A stretch of 64,000 nucleotides of DNA from Pseudomonadota bacterium (GCA_018261895.1 JAGTRT010000028.1:1-64000); one strand, 5' to 3'. Shown: positions 19,680 through 30,012, counted from the stretch's first letter. A program made the numbers and translations. Notes: generated by a model not told the origin, from the letters alone.

Positions 19680-20028
19680 CGCCCTGGTCGTTGACGACCA
19701 CCCGACCAATCGCCTGCTGGCCTCCGCGCTTCTCAAGAAGCTCGGCTGGACGGTCATGGAGGCGGACTGCGGGAATTCGGCGCTAGCCCTGGCCGAGCAG
19801 CACCCGTTCAACCTGGTCCTGCTCGACATCAGCATGCCGGGGCTCTCCGGTGAAGACACCTGTGCGCAATTGAGAAGCAAAACGGCGGCCCACCCCTTGC
19901 ACATCGTCGCCTATACCGCCCATGCCTTTCCGGAAGACCAGGAACGGCTGATTGCGGCGGGTTTCGACGAGGTTCTCGTCAAGCCGATCAGCCGCCAGCG
20001 CCTGGAAGAATTGATCGCCCGGCTGTAA
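19663..20028 (+). CDS. Single-domain response regulator
   Basis: 121 residues forming only a receiver domain: acidic pocket VVDDHP (Asp11, Asp12), phosphoacceptor LLDISMPG (Asp55), a Thr/Ala switch (VAYTAHAF) and LVKPIS lysine. It lacks an output domain, so it acts through protein contacts or passes phosphate on. It starts inside the end of the upstream kinase gene and is almost certainly its partner. In many relatives such a receiver is fused to the kinase; here it is separate. Confidence 0.92.
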   Translation: MTEQRNALVVDDHPTNRLLASALLKKLGWTVMEADCGNSALALAEQHPFNLVLLDISMPGLSGEDTCAQLRSKTAAHPLHIVAYTAHAFPEDQERLIAAGFDEVLVKPISRQRLEELIARL

Positions 20029-20092
20029 CCCTCAGCCGGCGGGGATTACAGGCCGTCGGCAAAGCATCCGGGTATCGCGGGGCGGGTAGGCG

Positions 20093-20098
20093 TATAAT
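20093..20098 (+). promoter_or_regulatory. TATAAT immediately before rhlE
   Basis: A perfect TATAAT lies only eight bases before ATG 20107. If it is a -10 box, transcription would begin about at the start codon, giving a leaderless message, or the true start is further in. No -35 of quality is seen. Confidence 0.4.
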
Positions 20099-20106
20099 CC
20101 TGCCCC

Positions 20107-21621
<1,515 letters not shown>

Positions 21622-21641
21622 TCGCGACGCTCGCCCCCAAC

Positions 21642-21670
21642 GAAAACGGCGCCCTCAAGGCGCCGTTTTC
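21642..21670 (+). terminator. Rho-independent terminator after rhlE (bidirectional)
   Basis: Stem GAAAACGGCGCC / GGCGCCGTTTTC with a five-base loop. It lies between rhlE (plus) and the PP2C gene (minus) and would serve both. A near-consensus motif copy starts 14 bases later. Confidence 0.9.
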
Positions 21671-21683
21671 ATTTCCCGGTCGG

Positions 21684-21722
21684 ATTTCAATTTTGGGCTT
21701 TTTTTCCGGTTGACCGTCAAAT
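21684..21722 (-). repeat. Uptake-like motif, near-consensus intergenic copy
   Basis: Minus strand: GACGGTCAACCGG, then AAAAAAA, then GCCC, then AAAATTGAAAT. It differs from the copy at 14053 at one position of the stretch. It sits in the convergent spacer next to a terminator. Confidence 0.92.
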
Positions 21723-21765
21723 TCACCAGTTCCGCGACAGGCGCCCCGCCAACAGCGGCGTCGGG

Positions 21766-22542
21766 CTAGACACCCCGAGGCGCCGGCTTGGCCGCCGGCA
21801 CTTCAACCAGCTTGACGATGGCCAGCGACAGATTGTCGCCACTGCCGTTGGCCCGCCGACGCGCCTTGTCGATGAGGATTTCGCAAGCCTGGCGGGCCGA
21901 ATTCTGGTCAACCAGCATACCCATTTCGAGATCGTCGAAATAGGCCCACAAACCGTCGGAACAGAGGACGAAGGAATCGCCGGCGACCAGATCGACGGTC
22001 TCCGACAGCGCGATTTTCGGATCTTCCTGCCCACCGAGTGACGCCAGCAGCACGTTGCGATTGGGGTGGGTCAAGGCCTGCTCGGGCGTGATCTTGCCGG
22101 TCGAGATGAGGTATTCGACGTAGGAATGGTCAATCGAGCGCTCGACCAGCTGGTTACCGCGAAAATGGTAGACCCGGCTGTCGCCGCAATGCCCCCAAGT
22201 GACGCGGCCCGGCTGCAGCATGAGCATGACGGCCGTGCTGTGCGGGTCCATTTCGTTCATGAAACGGGACGCCTTGATCATCGTATGCGCCTCGCGCATG
22301 CTGTTCTCCAGCATGTGCTGCGGGCTCTCGTCGACCGGCGAGAACTGGTCGAGATTGGTTTTGGCGGTATGCACCACCTGCTCGGCCGCCAGGGCACCGC
22401 CCGTGTGGCCACCCATCCCGTCGGCCACCACGGCCAAAGCCACGCCGCGTTTACGGGCGTGCGGCAGGATCGCGACGCGATCCTGTTGTTCCTTGCGATC
22501 TCCCTGATGCTGCGCTGCGCAGGCATCGATTGTTATGGCCAT
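21766..22542 (-). CDS. PP2C-type serine/threonine protein phosphatase
   Basis: 258 residues of a complete PPM/PP2C domain. Metal-binding motifs are visible: QQDR near residue 20, VADGMGGHTGG, GDSRVY, CSDGLW and GSGDNLS. Such stand-alone phosphatases usually oppose Hanks-type kinases or act in type VI secretion and stress signalling; no kinase gene is in the window. It lies 83 bases downstream of the HDOD gene on the same strand and may be the last gene of the glycolate operon or independent. Confidence 0.92.
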   Translation of the reverse strand: MAITIDACAAQHQGDRKEQQDRVAILPHARKRGVALAVVADGMGGHTGGALAAEQVVHTAKTNLDQFSPVDESPQHMLENSMREAHTMIKASRFMNEMDPHSTAVMLMLQPGRVTWGHCGDSRVYHFRGNQLVERSIDHSYVEYLISTGKITPEQALTHPNRNVLLASLGGQEDPKIALSETVDLVAGDSFVLCSDGLWAYFDDLEMGMLVDQNSARQACEILIDKARRRANGSGDNLSLAIVKLVEVPAAKPAPRGV

Positions 22543-22625
22543 CTAACCCCCTTATTGGCGGGGAGCTTATCATGAAAGAAAAGCACGCTCGTTAACACTG
22601 TCTCACACCTTGTCATTGCACCCGA

Positions 22626-23519
22626 TCACGCCGTCACCGTGCCGCCGAAGCGTTCGAGGATGATATCGACGAATTCCGGCAAGGCCTCCTCGCTGAGCCC
22701 GAGCTCAGGCAAGACATCGGCTTTGATCAAATCCCATTCCGGACTGGAAATGCGCTGGTCCCGATAGTAGATATCGACGGCCAGCTGAACGATGGCGACC
22801 ATGCTGCGCGCATCGTGGGCGCCGAGTTCGCCGATGGCATGATGGTAGCGAATCGCGTCGCAGATGAATTCCGGCAGGCGCCAGTGACGGGCGACGAGAT
22901 AGCCGACCACGCAATGATCGGCGTTGAACTTGCGATCCTCTTCCGCGAGGTCGATCCAGACGCCCGGCGTGCCGAGCTTCATTTCCGCGCAATAGGTCGG
23001 GAAACGCTGCATCAGCAGCGGCACGCCACAATCGTGAAACATGCCGGCGAGGTAGGCCTGATCCGGAAAAATGTTGCAGACGGCCACCCGTTCATCGGCG
23101 ATCAGCATGGCGAGCAGCCCCACGGCGTGCGAGCGCGCCCAGAAAGCTTCATAAACCTGGCGGTTTTTCTTGATGTCGCCGGCGCTCGCCAGGGCGATGG
23201 CCTGGACCAGGTTGAAGGTCTGCACCACCCCCACCGCGTGCAGGATCTCTTCGACCGAGCCGAAAGGCTGAAGCTGGCGATAGGCTGAATTGCCGACCAC
23301 CTTGAACAGCATGGCGGTCATCCCGGGGTCCTGGTTGATGACCCTGGCCAGCAGACGCACATCGAGTTCCTTGCGTTTCATGTGCTGGGCCAACTCTTCC
23401 AGCACGCGCGGCTGGACCGGAATCTTCACGCCGTTTTCGAGCAGGCGCTTGATGCGCCCGGCGTCTTCGGGACCGAGCGATTTGGTGATCTCGAATACCG
23501 TTGGTGCGGTGGAACTCAT
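22626..23519 (-). CDS. HDOD-domain signalling protein at the end of the glc operon
   Basis: 297 residues, mostly one HDOD domain: VINQDPGMTAMLFKVVGNSAY, AYLAGMFHDCGVPLL (a retained His-Asp pair), and DHCVVGYLVARHWRLP. HDOD proteins are non-enzymatic or weakly characterised adaptors in signalling and DNA-stress responses. Its ATG overlaps the glcF stop (ATGA), so it is translated together with glycolate oxidase, an unusual pairing. No membrane segment or second domain is visible. Confidence 0.88.
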   Translation of the reverse strand: MSSTAPTVFEITKSLGPEDAGRIKRLLENGVKIPVQPRVLEELAQHMKRKELDVRLLARVINQDPGMTAMLFKVVGNSAYRQLQPFGSVEEILHAVGVVQTFNLVQAIALASAGDIKKNRQVYEAFWARSHAVGLLAMLIADERVAVCNIFPDQAYLAGMFHDCGVPLLMQRFPTYCAEMKLGTPGVWIDLAEEDRKFNADHCVVGYLVARHWRLPEFICDAIRYHHAIGELGAHDARSMVAIVQLAVDIYYRDQRISSPEWDLIKADVLPELGLSEEALPEFVDIILERFGGTVTA

Positions 23520-24751
23520 GCCAGAACCTCGTCTATCAATTCAATCCAGTGCCGCACGGGGAGCGCACTGCCGGCCTGCAGGTGGGTCAGGCAACCGATG
23601 TTGGCAGTCGCCACCTGCCCCGGCTCGCCGGCACGCAGGGCCGCCAGCTTGTTGTCACGCAGGCGGCCGGACAATTCGGGCTGCAGGATGGAATAGGTAC
23701 CGGCCGATCCACAGCACAAATGGCTGTCAGCGACCGGGGTCAGTTCAAAGCCGGCTGCCTGCAGCAGGCCCTCGATTGTGCTGCGAATCTGCAATCCATG
23801 CTGCAGGGTGCACGGCGAATGGAAAGCCAGCTTGCCGCGCCGTTCCAGCCGGGCCGCCAGCAAGGGCAGGAGGCGAGCCTTTTCGCCGGCGAGAATCTCG
23901 GACGGATCGCGACACAGCGCGCTGATCCTGTCCGCTTTCGCGGCGTAAGCCGGATCGTCGGCCAGGATGTGGCCGTAGTCGCGGACCTGGACCGCGCAAC
24001 CGGAGGCCGTGACGACGATGGCTTCAACCCCGGCTTCGACGTGTGGCCACCAGGCGTCGATGTTGCGGCGCATGTCGTCCCTGGCTGCATCCTGTTCGTT
24101 CAGGTGAAAGCGCACGGCGCCGCAGCAGCCGGCCTTGTCGGCCTCGAAGAACTCGATGCCCAGGCGATCCAGCACGCGGGCCGTCGCCGCGTTGATGTTG
24201 GGGGCCAGCGAAGGCTGGACGCAGCCGGCCAAGGCCAGTACGCGGCGGGCATGCCGGCCCGGCGCCGGCCAGGGCGCACCGGCCGGCTGGGCGGGCGGCA
24301 ATTTGCTGGCCAGCGCGGCGGGCAGGAGCGGCCGGAACAGTCGCCCCAGGGCCACCGCCGAGCCGAAGAGCGCAGGGCGCGGCAAGACGGTGGTCAGCAG
24401 GCGGCGCGTCAGCGACTGGCCGAACGGTCGCGACAAACGCGCTTCGACCACTTCACGCCCGACATCGAGCAGATGGCTGTACTTGACGCCCGACGGGCAG
24501 GTCGTTTCGCAGGATCGGCAGGTCAGGCAACGGTCGAGGTGGGTGCGCGTTTTCTCGGTGACTTCCTTGCCTTCGAGCACCTGCTTTATCAGGTAGATGC
24601 GGCCGCGCGGGCCGTCGAGTTCGTCGCCAAGCAACTGATAGGTCGGGCAGGTCGCCGTGCAGAAACCGCAATGCACGCACTTGCGCAGGATTTCCTCGGC
24701 AATCCGGCCGGCGTGGGTGGCGCGCAGTTCGGCGGTGATCTTGGTATCCAT
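23516..24751 (-). CDS. glcF: Glycolate oxidase iron-sulfur subunit
   Basis: GlcF passes electrons from the GlcDE flavin unit to the quinone pool. The 411-residue protein carries two 4Fe-4S motifs at the N-terminus (CVHCGFCTATCP and CLTCRSCETTCP) and two cysteine-rich CCG domains (KAGCCGAVRFHL and HLCCGSAGTY). Length is normal. It begins three bases after the glcE stop and ends overlapping the HDOD gene. Confidence 0.96.
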   Translation of the reverse strand: MDTKITAELRATHAGRIAEEILRKCVHCGFCTATCPTYQLLGDELDGPRGRIYLIKQVLEGKEVTEKTRTHLDRCLTCRSCETTCPSGVKYSHLLDVGREVVEARLSRPFGQSLTRRLLTTVLPRPALFGSAVALGRLFRPLLPAALASKLPPAQPAGAPWPAPGRHARRVLALAGCVQPSLAPNINAATARVLDRLGIEFFEADKAGCCGAVRFHLNEQDAARDDMRRNIDAWWPHVEAGVEAIVVTASGCAVQVRDYGHILADDPAYAAKADRISALCRDPSEILAGEKARLLPLLAARLERRGKLAFHSPCTLQHGLQIRSTIEGLLQAAGFELTPVADSHLCCGSAGTYSILQPELSGRLRDNKLAALRAGEPGQVATANIGCLTHLQAGSALPVRHWIELIDEVLA

Positions 24752-24754
24752 CGC

Positions 24755-25849
24755 CTAGAATTCCGCGTAGAGACGGCCGGGGTTGAGGATGCCTGCCGGA
24801 TCGAAGGCTTTTTTCAGGCGGCGATGCAGGGCGAGCAAGGCGGGTGGCAACGGCGTGAAGGCGCCTTCCCGGCAGCGCAGCGATTCCGGCGCGCGATAGA
24901 GCACGGCGTGGCCGCCGAGGCGATTGGCAGCGACACGAATGGCCGCATGATCGCCGTCGACGTCGCCGGCATACCAGCGCAGCGCCCCGCCCCACTCGAT
25001 GGCGCGCAGGCCGTCGAGTGCCGGAGACGGCGCGGTCGATGGCAAGGCCAGCCGCCACAGCGGGCTGGCGGCGAAAGCCGGATGCGTTTGTTCGCGTATC
25101 GAATTCCAGTGATTTTCCGGGTTGACCGCGGGATTGCCGCCGAGCTTGCCGGTGGCCGCTTCAACCGCCGCCCGTGCGCCGGAAAGGCGCAGCCAGAGCT
25201 GGCCGTCGTGCCAGAAGGAGGCCGAAACGGGCAGGGGCTGGCCGCCCCACTCGTTGAGCCGACGAATGGCTTCGGCCGCATCGCATTCGAAAACCAGCGT
25301 CGTTTCGGCCACGGGCTTGGGCAGCACCTTGAGCGTGACTTCGGCGATGACGCCTAGCGTGCCGAGACTGCCGGCAATCACTCGCGACACGTCGTAGCCG
25401 GCGACGTTTTTCATGACCTGGCCGCCGAAATTGAGCATCTGGCCGGTGCCGTCGACCAGCTTCACGCCCAGCACGAAGTCGCGCACGGCGCCGGCTTGCT
25501 GGCGGCGGGGGCCGGACAAACCAGCGGCAACACAACCGCCCACCGTAGCGCCAGCGGAGCCCCCATTCGCACCGCCGAAATGCGGTGGCTCGAAGGCGAG
25601 CATCTGGCCTTTTTCGGCCAGCGCGGCCTCGATCTCGGCGAGCGGCGTGCCGCACTTGGCCGTGATGTAGAGCTCGGTCGGCTCGTAGGCGACGATGCCG
25701 CGATAAGCCGCGACGTCGAGCACCTCGCCGGCCAGCAGGCCGCCGTAGAAATCCTTGCTGCCCGCCCCGCGAATGCGCAGCGGCGCATGTGCGGCGTTGG
25801 CGTTGCGGACGGCGGCAACGATGTCGTCGAGGGAATGGGCCTTCAGCAT
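24755..25849 (-). CDS. glcE: Glycolate oxidase FAD-binding subunit
   Basis: 364 residues from ATG 25849. The FAD-binding PCMH domain is at the N-terminus (LRIRGAGSKDFYGG, PHFGGANGGSAGATVGGCVAAG, AGSLGTLGVIAEVTLKVLP), and the C-terminus has LKKAFDPAGILNPGRLY, the typical end of this family. GlcE lacks the GlcD catalytic part and is needed for the oxidase complex. Its start overlaps the glcD stop (ATGA). A motif copy (25101-25130) is read antisense-wise as PAVNPENH. Confidence 0.95.
   Translation of the reverse strand: MLKAHSLDDIVAAVRNANAAHAPLRIRGAGSKDFYGGLLAGEVLDVAAYRGIVAYEPTELYITAKCGTPLAEIEAALAEKGQMLAFEPPHFGGANGGSAGATVGGCVAAGLSGPRRQQAGAVRDFVLGVKLVDGTGQMLNFGGQVMKNVAGYDVSRVIAGSLGTLGVIAEVTLKVLPKPVAETTLVFECDAAEAIRRLNEWGGQPLPVSASFWHDGQLWLRLSGARAAVEAATGKLGGNPAVNPENHWNSIREQTHPAFAASPLWRLALPSTAPSPALDGLRAIEWGGALRWYAGDVDGDHAAIRVAANRLGGHAVLYRAPESLRCREGAFTPLPPALLALHRRLKKAFDPAGILNPGRLYAEF
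25101..25130 (-). repeat. Uptake-like motif copy, antisense in glcE
   Basis: Minus-strand core CGCGGTCAACCCGG is followed by AAAAT, then CACTGG, then AATTC. It is weaker in the second A/T tract, but the core and frame (A-V-N-P-E-N) match the copy at 3551. Confidence 0.65.
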
Positions 25850-27342
25850 CAGAAGCGCTCCAATTCGGGGAATTTCACGTCGCCGTGATGGACGTGCATG
25901 CGGCCGTATTCGGCGCAGCGGTGCAGGCTGGGCACGGCCTTGCCGGGGTTGAGGAGGCCGGGTTCGTCGAAGGCGGCCTTGACGCGGTGGAAGGCTTCGA
26001 GCTCGGGCGTCGCGTACTGGACGCACATCTGGTTGATTTTTTCGATGCCGACACCGTGTTCGCCGGTGATCGAACCACCGAGCGCCACCGACAATTCGAG
26101 GATTTCGGCGCCGAAGGCTTCGGCCCGTTCCCAGTCGCCGGGTTTCGAGGCGTCGTACATGATCAGCGGGTGCAGGTTGCCGTCGCCGGCGTGGAAGACG
26201 TTGGCGCAGCGCAGGCCGTATTTGCTTTCCATGGCAGCGATGGATGACAGCATTTCGGCCAGCCGCTTGCGCGGGATGGTGCCATCCATGCAGTAATAGT
26301 CGGGCGTGATACGGCCGACGGCGGGGAAGGCCGCCTTGCGCCCGGCCCAGAAGCGCAGGCGTTCGGCTTCGGATTGCGAGACACGGATGTCGCTGGCGCC
26401 GGCGGTTTTCAGCACCTCGGTGACGCGGGCGATTTCCTCGGCGACTTCTTCCGGCGTGCCGTCGGATTCGCAAAGCAAAATCGCCTCGGCGTTCATGTCG
26501 TAGCCGGCTTTGACAAACGGTTCGACGGCGGCGGTGGCGGCCTTGTCCATCATTTCCAGCCCGGCCGGGATGATGCCGGCGGCGATGATCGCGGCCACCG
26601 CGTCGCCGGCTTTGGCGACATCGGCGAAGGAGGCCATGACGACCTGCGCGAGTTCCGGCTTGGGCACGAGCTTGACGGTGACTTCGGTGACGACGCCGAG
26701 CATGCCTTCCGAGCCGATCATCAGCGCCAGCAGGTCGTAGCCGGCGGCATCGGGCGCTTCGGAGCCGATCTCGAAGACCTCGCCTTCGATGCTGACGACG
26801 CGGATGCGCAGGACGTTATGGACGGTCAGCCCGTATTTCAGGCAATGCACGCCGCCCGAGTTTTCGGCGACGTTGCCGCCCAGCGTGCAGGCGATTTGCG
26901 ACGACGGGTCGGGCGCGTAGTAGAGGCCGAAGGGCGCGGCGGCTTCGGAGACGGCCAGGTTGCGCACGCCGGGCTGGACGACGGCGATGCGGGCCGCGCG
27001 ATCAACGCGCAGAATCTTGTTGAAGCGGGCCAGCGACAAGACGACGCCTTGGGCATGTGGCATGGCGCCGCCGGAGAGGCCCGTCCCGGCACCGCGCGCG
27101 ACGACCGGGACGCCGAGTTGATGGCAGGTGCGCAGGACGTCGATGACCTGCGCCTCGGTTTCCGGCAGGCAGACGGCAAGCGGCAGTTCGCGGTAGGCGG
27201 TGAGGCCGTCGCATTCGTAGGGGCGCAGGTCCTCTTCGCCGAGCAGCAGGCAGTGGGCCGGCAAGACCCGGCGCAGCCCCCGTTCCAGCGCCTCCCGATC
27301 GACCGAAATGACAGCGTTGTTATTTTTCGACATATTTGCCAT
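25849..27342 (-). CDS. glcD: Glycolate oxidase catalytic subunit (FAD-linked)
   Basis: Oxidises glycolate to glyoxylate. 497 residues: PCMH FAD domain (VVARGAGTGLSGGAMPHAQG, DPSSQIACTLGGNVAENSGG, MIGSEGMLGVVTEVTVKLVP) and C-terminal FAD-linked oxidase domain (NVFHAGDGNLHPLIMYD, SITGEHGVGIEK, AFDEPGLLNPGK) with the substrate-site histidines. Everything is intact. It starts one base after the glycerate kinase stop and overlaps glcE, fixing it in a six-gene coupled operon. Confidence 0.97.
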   Translation of the reverse strand: MANMSKNNNAVISVDREALERGLRRVLPAHCLLLGEEDLRPYECDGLTAYRELPLAVCLPETEAQVIDVLRTCHQLGVPVVARGAGTGLSGGAMPHAQGVVLSLARFNKILRVDRAARIAVVQPGVRNLAVSEAAAPFGLYYAPDPSSQIACTLGGNVAENSGGVHCLKYGLTVHNVLRIRVVSIEGEVFEIGSEAPDAAGYDLLALMIGSEGMLGVVTEVTVKLVPKPELAQVVMASFADVAKAGDAVAAIIAAGIIPAGLEMMDKAATAAVEPFVKAGYDMNAEAILLCESDGTPEEVAEEIARVTEVLKTAGASDIRVSQSEAERLRFWAGRKAAFPAVGRITPDYYCMDGTIPRKRLAEMLSSIAAMESKYGLRCANVFHAGDGNLHPLIMYDASKPGDWERAEAFGAEILELSVALGGSITGEHGVGIEKINQMCVQYATPELEAFHRVKAAFDEPGLLNPGKAVPSLHRCAEYGRMHVHHGDVKFPELERF

Positions 27343-27343
27343 T

Positions 27344-28600
27344 TTACCCTATAAAGATGGCGCGAAAGTCGTTGACGTTGGTGCGCGTCGGGCCGGTGAC
27401 CAGCAGGTCATCGAGCGCCGAAAAGCAGCTCCAGGCGTCATTGTTGGCCAGCCGGGCGCGCAGGTCGAGACCGGCCGCCCGGGCCCGGGCCGGCGTCGTC
27501 GGATCGATGAAGGCGCCAGCGTTGTCTTCGCTGCCGTCGATGCCGTCCGTGTCGGCGGCCAGGGCGTGGATGCCCGGCGCGCCGTCGAGGGCCTGGGCCA
27601 GGCTGAGCAGGAATTCGGTGTTGCGTCCGCCCCGGCCGTCGCCCTTCATGGTCACCGTCGTCTCGCCGCCGGAGAGCAGGACGCACGGCCCTTTTGCCGG
27701 GAAGCCGTGGCGCGCACAGGACTGGGCGATGCCGGCCATGACCTTGCCGGCTTCGCGCGCCTCGCCCTCGATGGCGTCGCCAAGGATGAGCGGCGTGATG
27801 CCGAGCCGCTGCGCCTCGGCGGCGGCCGCTTCGAGCATCTGGCGCGGGCTGGCGACGAGGCGGAATTCGCTGTTGGCCAGACGCGGGTCGCCCGGCTTGG
27901 GCGTTTCGAGCTCGCCCGATGCGAGGCGTCGGCGCAGCTCGGGCGGCACGGCGATGCCGTAGAAGTCGAGGACGCCGAGCGCGTCGGCGCAGGTCGTCGG
28001 ATCGCCGACGGTGGGACCGGAGGCGATGACCGCCGGGTCGTCGCCGGGTACGTCGGAAATGGCCAGGGTCAGCACGGATGCCGGCCACGCGGCGGCGGCC
28101 AGGCGCCCGCCCTTGAGCGCCGAGAGGTGTTTGCGCACGCTGTTGATTTCGCCGATGTTCGCACCGGAGCGGAGCAGCGCGGAGGTGAGTGCCCGCTTCT
28201 CGGCCAGGGTCACGCCGGCGGCCGGCGCGGCGAGCAGGGCCGAGCCGCCGCCGGACATCAGAGCCAAAACGCGGGCTTTGACGGTCAACCGGGAAATTTG
28301 CTCAAAAATGAAATGTGCAGCCGCCTCGCCCGCCGCGTCCGGCACCGGGTGCGCGGCTTCGACGATCTTGATCCGCTCGCACGGCACGCCGTGGCCGTAG
28401 CGGGTGACGACCGTGCCGTCGAGCGGCCCCGACCAGTGTTGCTCGACGGCCAGCGCCATGGCCGCCGAGGCCTTGCCGGCGCCGATGACGATAAGCCGTC
28501 CGCCGTCGTCCGGCGGCAGATGCGGCGGCACGCACAGGGCCGGATCGGCCGAGGCGATGGCGGCGTCGAACAGGCGACGCAGAATCTCTCGCGGGCTCAC
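27344..28600 (-). CDS. gckA: Glycerate 2-kinase (MOFRL family)
   Basis: 418 residues from GTG 28600, whose GTGA overlaps the hyi stop. The glycerate kinase domain is shown by IVIGAGKASAAMA, LMSGGGSALLAAP, and SDVPGDDPAVIASGPT, and the MOFRL domain by LLSGGETTVTMKGDGRGGRN and ADTDGIDGSEDNAGAF. It phosphorylates D-glycerate to 2-phosphoglycerate, the exit of the glyoxylate/tartronate semialdehyde route. Older annotations call this TtuD or hydroxypyruvate reductase. A sense motif copy is read HFIFEQISRLTVK. Confidence 0.92.
   Translation of the reverse strand: MSPREILRRLFDAAIASADPALCVPPHLPPDDGGRLIVIGAGKASAAMALAVEQHWSGPLDGTVVTRYGHGVPCERIKIVEAAHPVPDAAGEAAAHFIFEQISRLTVKARVLALMSGGGSALLAAPAAGVTLAEKRALTSALLRSGANIGEINSVRKHLSALKGGRLAAAAWPASVLTLAISDVPGDDPAVIASGPTVGDPTTCADALGVLDFYGIAVPPELRRRLASGELETPKPGDPRLANSEFRLVASPRQMLEAAAAEAQRLGITPLILGDAIEGEAREAGKVMAGIAQSCARHGFPAKGPCVLLSGGETTVTMKGDGRGGRNTEFLLSLAQALDGAPGIHALAADTDGIDGSEDNAGAFIDPTTPARARAAGLDLRARLANNDAWSCFSALDDLLVTGPTRTNVNDFRAIFIG
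28277..28314 (+). repeat. Uptake-like motif copy, sense direction reversed on plus strand, inside gckA
   Basis: Plus strand: GACGGTCAACCGGG, then AAATTT, then GCTC, then AAAAATGAAAT. The gene is on the minus strand and reads the reverse complement as F-I-F then R-L-T-V, the common sense frame. Confidence 0.85.
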
Positions 28601-29370
28601 CGGCGCATCCAGCCCAGCCCGGCTTCCGTCGTCGTCTGCGGCTTGTATTCGCAGCCGACCCAGCCGTCGTAACCGAGGCGATCAAGCAGCCCGAACAGGA
28701 AGGGATAGTTGATTTCGCCGGTGCCCGGTTCGTGGCGGCCGGGGGTGTCGGCGATCTGGACGTGCCCGATGCGCCCGAGATGGGCCTCGATGGTCCGCGC
28801 CAGGTCGCCCTGGATGATCTGCGCGTGGTAGAGATCGAGCTGCAGCTTGACGTTCGGGCGGTCGATGGCGTCGAGCAGGCGGTGCGCCTTGCCGATGTCG
28901 TCGAGCCAGTAGCCCGGCATGTCGATGCGGCTGTTGATCGGCTCGATCATCACCGTGGCGCCGACGGTGGCGAAGCGGTCGGCGGCAAATTGCAGGTTGG
29001 CGATGTAGGTTTGCTCCAGCTCGGCCTCGCTGACGCCCCAGGGACACAGCCCGGCCATGCAATGCACGCGTTCGCAATCGAGCACCATGGCGTAATTCAG
29101 CGCCAGCTCGACGCCCTCGGCAAACTCGCCCTGGCGGTGCGGCAGGCAGGCCAGCCCGCGTTCGCCGGCCGCCCACTCGCCGGGCGGCAAATTGAACAGC
29201 ACCTGCTCGACATCGGCCGCCTTGAGCCATTCCGCCACGTCATGCGCCGGCCAGTCGTAGGGAAAAAGGTACTCCACCCCCGCGAACCCGGCCGCCGCCG
29301 CGCGCTGAAAGCGCGCCGGAAACGCAACATCCGTAAATAAAAAACTCAGGTTGGCGGCGAACTTTGGCAT
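28597..29370 (-). CDS. hyi: Hydroxypyruvate isomerase
   Basis: Interconverts hydroxypyruvate and tartronate semialdehyde. 257 residues, TIM-barrel xylose-isomerase-like: MPKFAANLSFLFTDV at the start, AGFAGVEYLFPYDW, MIEPINSRIDMPGYW (metal Glu), KLQLDLYHAQI, HVQIADTPGRHEPGTGEI and a final GCEYKPQ. This is the canonical Hyi layout. It is first in the operon; the gckA GTG overlaps its stop codon. It is divergent from the cobalamin adenosyltransferase gene. Confidence 0.95.
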   Translation of the reverse strand: MPKFAANLSFLFTDVAFPARFQRAAAAGFAGVEYLFPYDWPAHDVAEWLKAADVEQVLFNLPPGEWAAGERGLACLPHRQGEFAEGVELALNYAMVLDCERVHCMAGLCPWGVSEAELEQTYIANLQFAADRFATVGATVMIEPINSRIDMPGYWLDDIGKAHRLLDAIDRPNVKLQLDLYHAQIIQGDLARTIEAHLGRIGHVQIADTPGRHEPGTGEINYPFLFGLLDRLGYDGWVGCEYKPQTTTEAGLGWMRR

Positions 29371-29402
29371 GGCGATGACAGTCTGTGTGCGTGGCCCAAA
29401 AG

Positions 29403-29408
29403 TATAAT
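29403..29408 (+). promoter_or_regulatory. Possible -10 box for the cobalamin adenosyltransferase gene
   Basis: Perfect TATAAT, 25 bases before GTG 29434, which has its own GGAGA site at 29422-29426. No clear -35. The position between divergent genes fits a promoter. Confidence 0.45.
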
Positions 29409-29433
29409 CCGCACTTACATTGGAGAACGCACC

Positions 29434-30012
29434 GTGAGCGACACCGAACAAGAACGCAAGGGCAACCGCCTCTCGAAAATCGTCACCCGCACGGGTGACG
29501 CCGGCACCACCGGGCTCGGCGACGGCAGCCGGACGACCAAGGACAGCCTGCGCATCGACGCCATCGGCGAAGTCGACGAACTCAACTCCAGCCTCGGCGT
29601 GCTGCTCTGCGAAGACATGCCGGACGCCATGCGCGCCGCGCTGCTCGACGTCCAGAACGACCTCTTCGACCTCGGCGGCGAACTCTGCCTGCCCGGCATG
29701 GAAGTCATGAAGGAAGCCCAGGTCGCCCGCCTCGAAGCGCAGGCCGACGCCTTCAACGCCGAGCTCCCGATGCTCAAGGAATTCATCCTGCCCGGCGGCA
29801 CCCGCCCCGCCGCGCTCGCCCACCTCAGCCGCACCGTCTGCCGCCGCGCCGAGCGCGCCATGGTCCGCCTGCACGGCGCCGAAGCCCTCTCCGAACCGGC
29901 CCGCCGCTACATCAACCGACTCTCCGACCTGCTCTTCATCCTCGGCCGCGCCCTCAACCGCGCCGGCGGCCGCGGCGACGTCCTCTGGCAAAAAGGGAAA
30001 AATTCGGCGTAA
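29434..30012 (+). CDS. Cob(I)alamin adenosyltransferase, PduO type
   Basis: Transfers the adenosyl group of ATP to cob(I)alamin. 192 residues from GTG 29434 with GGAGA upstream. The ATP loop is TRTGDAGTTGLGDGSR at the N-terminus; IDAIGEVDELNSSLG and the C-terminal RTVCRRAERAMVRL and RYINRLSDLLFILGRALN are family signatures. No cobalamin riboswitch is evident upstream. The gene for a 70-residue protein follows 43 bases later in the same direction. Confidence 0.95.
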   Translation: MSDTEQERKGNRLSKIVTRTGDAGTTGLGDGSRTTKDSLRIDAIGEVDELNSSLGVLLCEDMPDAMRAALLDVQNDLFDLGGELCLPGMEVMKEAQVARLEAQADAFNAELPMLKEFILPGGTRPAALAHLSRTVCRRAERAMVRLHGAEALSEPARRYINRLSDLLFILGRALNRAGGRGDVLWQKGKNSA

